From JAOUEA01 sp040511595 (GTDB lineage Bacteria; Actinomycetota; UBA4738; HRBIN12), in NCBI GenBank assembly GCA_040511595.1, contig JBEVGU010000048.1, forward strand, positions 1-28,899: a DNA stretch of 28,899 nt, read 5' to 3'. Shown here in pieces: positions 28,560-28,899 of the stretch; within the stretch, counting starts at the first letter, position 1; every line of letters begins with the position of its first letter. The notes beneath the pieces are model-generated. The model saw only the letters and a program-made list of their open reading frames with translations, was not told the DNA's origin and searched no databases. The position numbers and the translations under genes were made by a program.

Positions 28560-28629
28560 CGGTCGAGCCTCATTCTCGCCACGCCCCTCGAGGCGGCGCC
28601 GACCGGTGCGACGGAGGCCGTGCGTATGG

Positions 28630-28899
28630 TCAGGCGCCCCATCGCAGCCCGGCGGTCTTGACCGGCGCGTCCCACAGCTGTGTGAAGTCGTCGTTCATCT
28701 TCAGCAGCGTGATCGAGCACCCGGCCATCTCGAGCGAGGTGATGTACGAACCGATGAGGTTGCGCGAGATCGCGATGCCGCGACCCTGCAGGAACTTGTT
28801 CAGCTCGTTGTAGACCACGTACAACTCGATCAGGGGCGTTCCCCCCATACCGTTCACGAACGCCAGCACTTGGTCGCCCTTGGAGAACGGAAGGTCGTC
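28630..28899 (-). CDS. dhaK: Dihydroxyacetone kinase subunit DhaK, C-terminal part
   Basis: The gene runs in from beyond the right edge; 89 codons before the TGA at 28630 are visible. The peptide has the DhaK pattern D-D-L-P-F-S-K-G-D-Q-V, then V-N-G-M-G-G-T-P-L-I-E-L-Y, and near the end M-A-G-C-S-I-T-L-L-K-M. DhaK binds dihydroxyacetone through a hemiaminal to a His that lies in the unseen part. A 70-base gap separates it from dhaL on the same strand, in which no convincing regulatory element was found. Confidence 0.92.
   Translation of the reverse strand, partial: DDLPFSKGDQVLAFVNGMGGTPLIELYVVYNELNKFLQGRGIAISRNLIGSYITSLEMAGCSITLLKMNDDFTQLWDAPVKTAGLRWGA

Overview
The window is very GC-rich, has many GTG starts and 1- to 4-base start/stop overlaps, and carries Actinomycetota-type genes: an F420-type luciferase-like oxidoreductase, class II fructose-bisphosphatase, ECF sigma/anti-sigma pairs, a SufR-like Fe-S regulator and a small Lsr2-like protein. 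The best guess is a deep-branching, probably uncultured actinobacterium; the sequence alone does not fix class or genus. No tRNA, rRNA, CRISPR array, insertion sequence or prophage gene was seen, and no gap without a gene exceeds about 200 bases.

Layout. 1-1810 (+): end of a leucyl aminopeptidase, a PIG-L deacetylase and an RlmJ-like methyltransferase with an altered catalytic motif. 1860-2654 (-): a methyltransferase. 2743-7171 (+): a membrane/envelope operon of an 8-TM protein, a CPBP protein, an FMN-barrel protein, an SRPBCC protein, a PAP2 phosphatase and Lgt. 7207-9088: mrp (Fe-S carrier) and a SufR-like regulator, divergent around a near-perfect palindrome. 9227-10348: pilT. 10380-12386 (-): ECF sigma factor, membrane anti-sigma protein and a membrane-anchored cupredoxin; the sigma gene and the cupredoxin gene share a GGAACC-N16-TGTA promoter. 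12497-14808 (-): NfeD-type protease and SPFH protein. 15015-16390 (+): second ECF sigma factor and zinc anti-sigma factor. 16438-17702 (+): LLM oxidoreductase and a stand-alone HARE-HTH protein, converging on 17699-17938 (-), a mini protein with an Lsr2-like zinc domain and an AT-hook.

18026-28899 is one long minus-strand block for glycerol and dihydroxyacetone use, read from high to low coordinates: dhaK (partial), dhaL, glpK, an acidic protein with exact 19-residue repeats, a GlpA-type glycerol-3-phosphate dehydrogenase flavoprotein, a FrdB-type iron-sulfur subunit, two SdhC/SdhD-type anchors, and a DhaM-HPr-full-length enzyme I fusion. Then, after a candidate internal promoter, come pgsA, an SDR-family gene and glpX. 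No SdhA/FrdA flavoprotein is present: GlpA stands where FrdA stands in an frdABCD operon. I infer a complex II-like glycerol-3-phosphate:quinone oxidoreductase feeding DHAP to glycolysis/gluconeogenesis, beside a self-contained PEP-driven dihydroxyacetone kinase. That hybrid complex and the repeat protein are the most interesting items.
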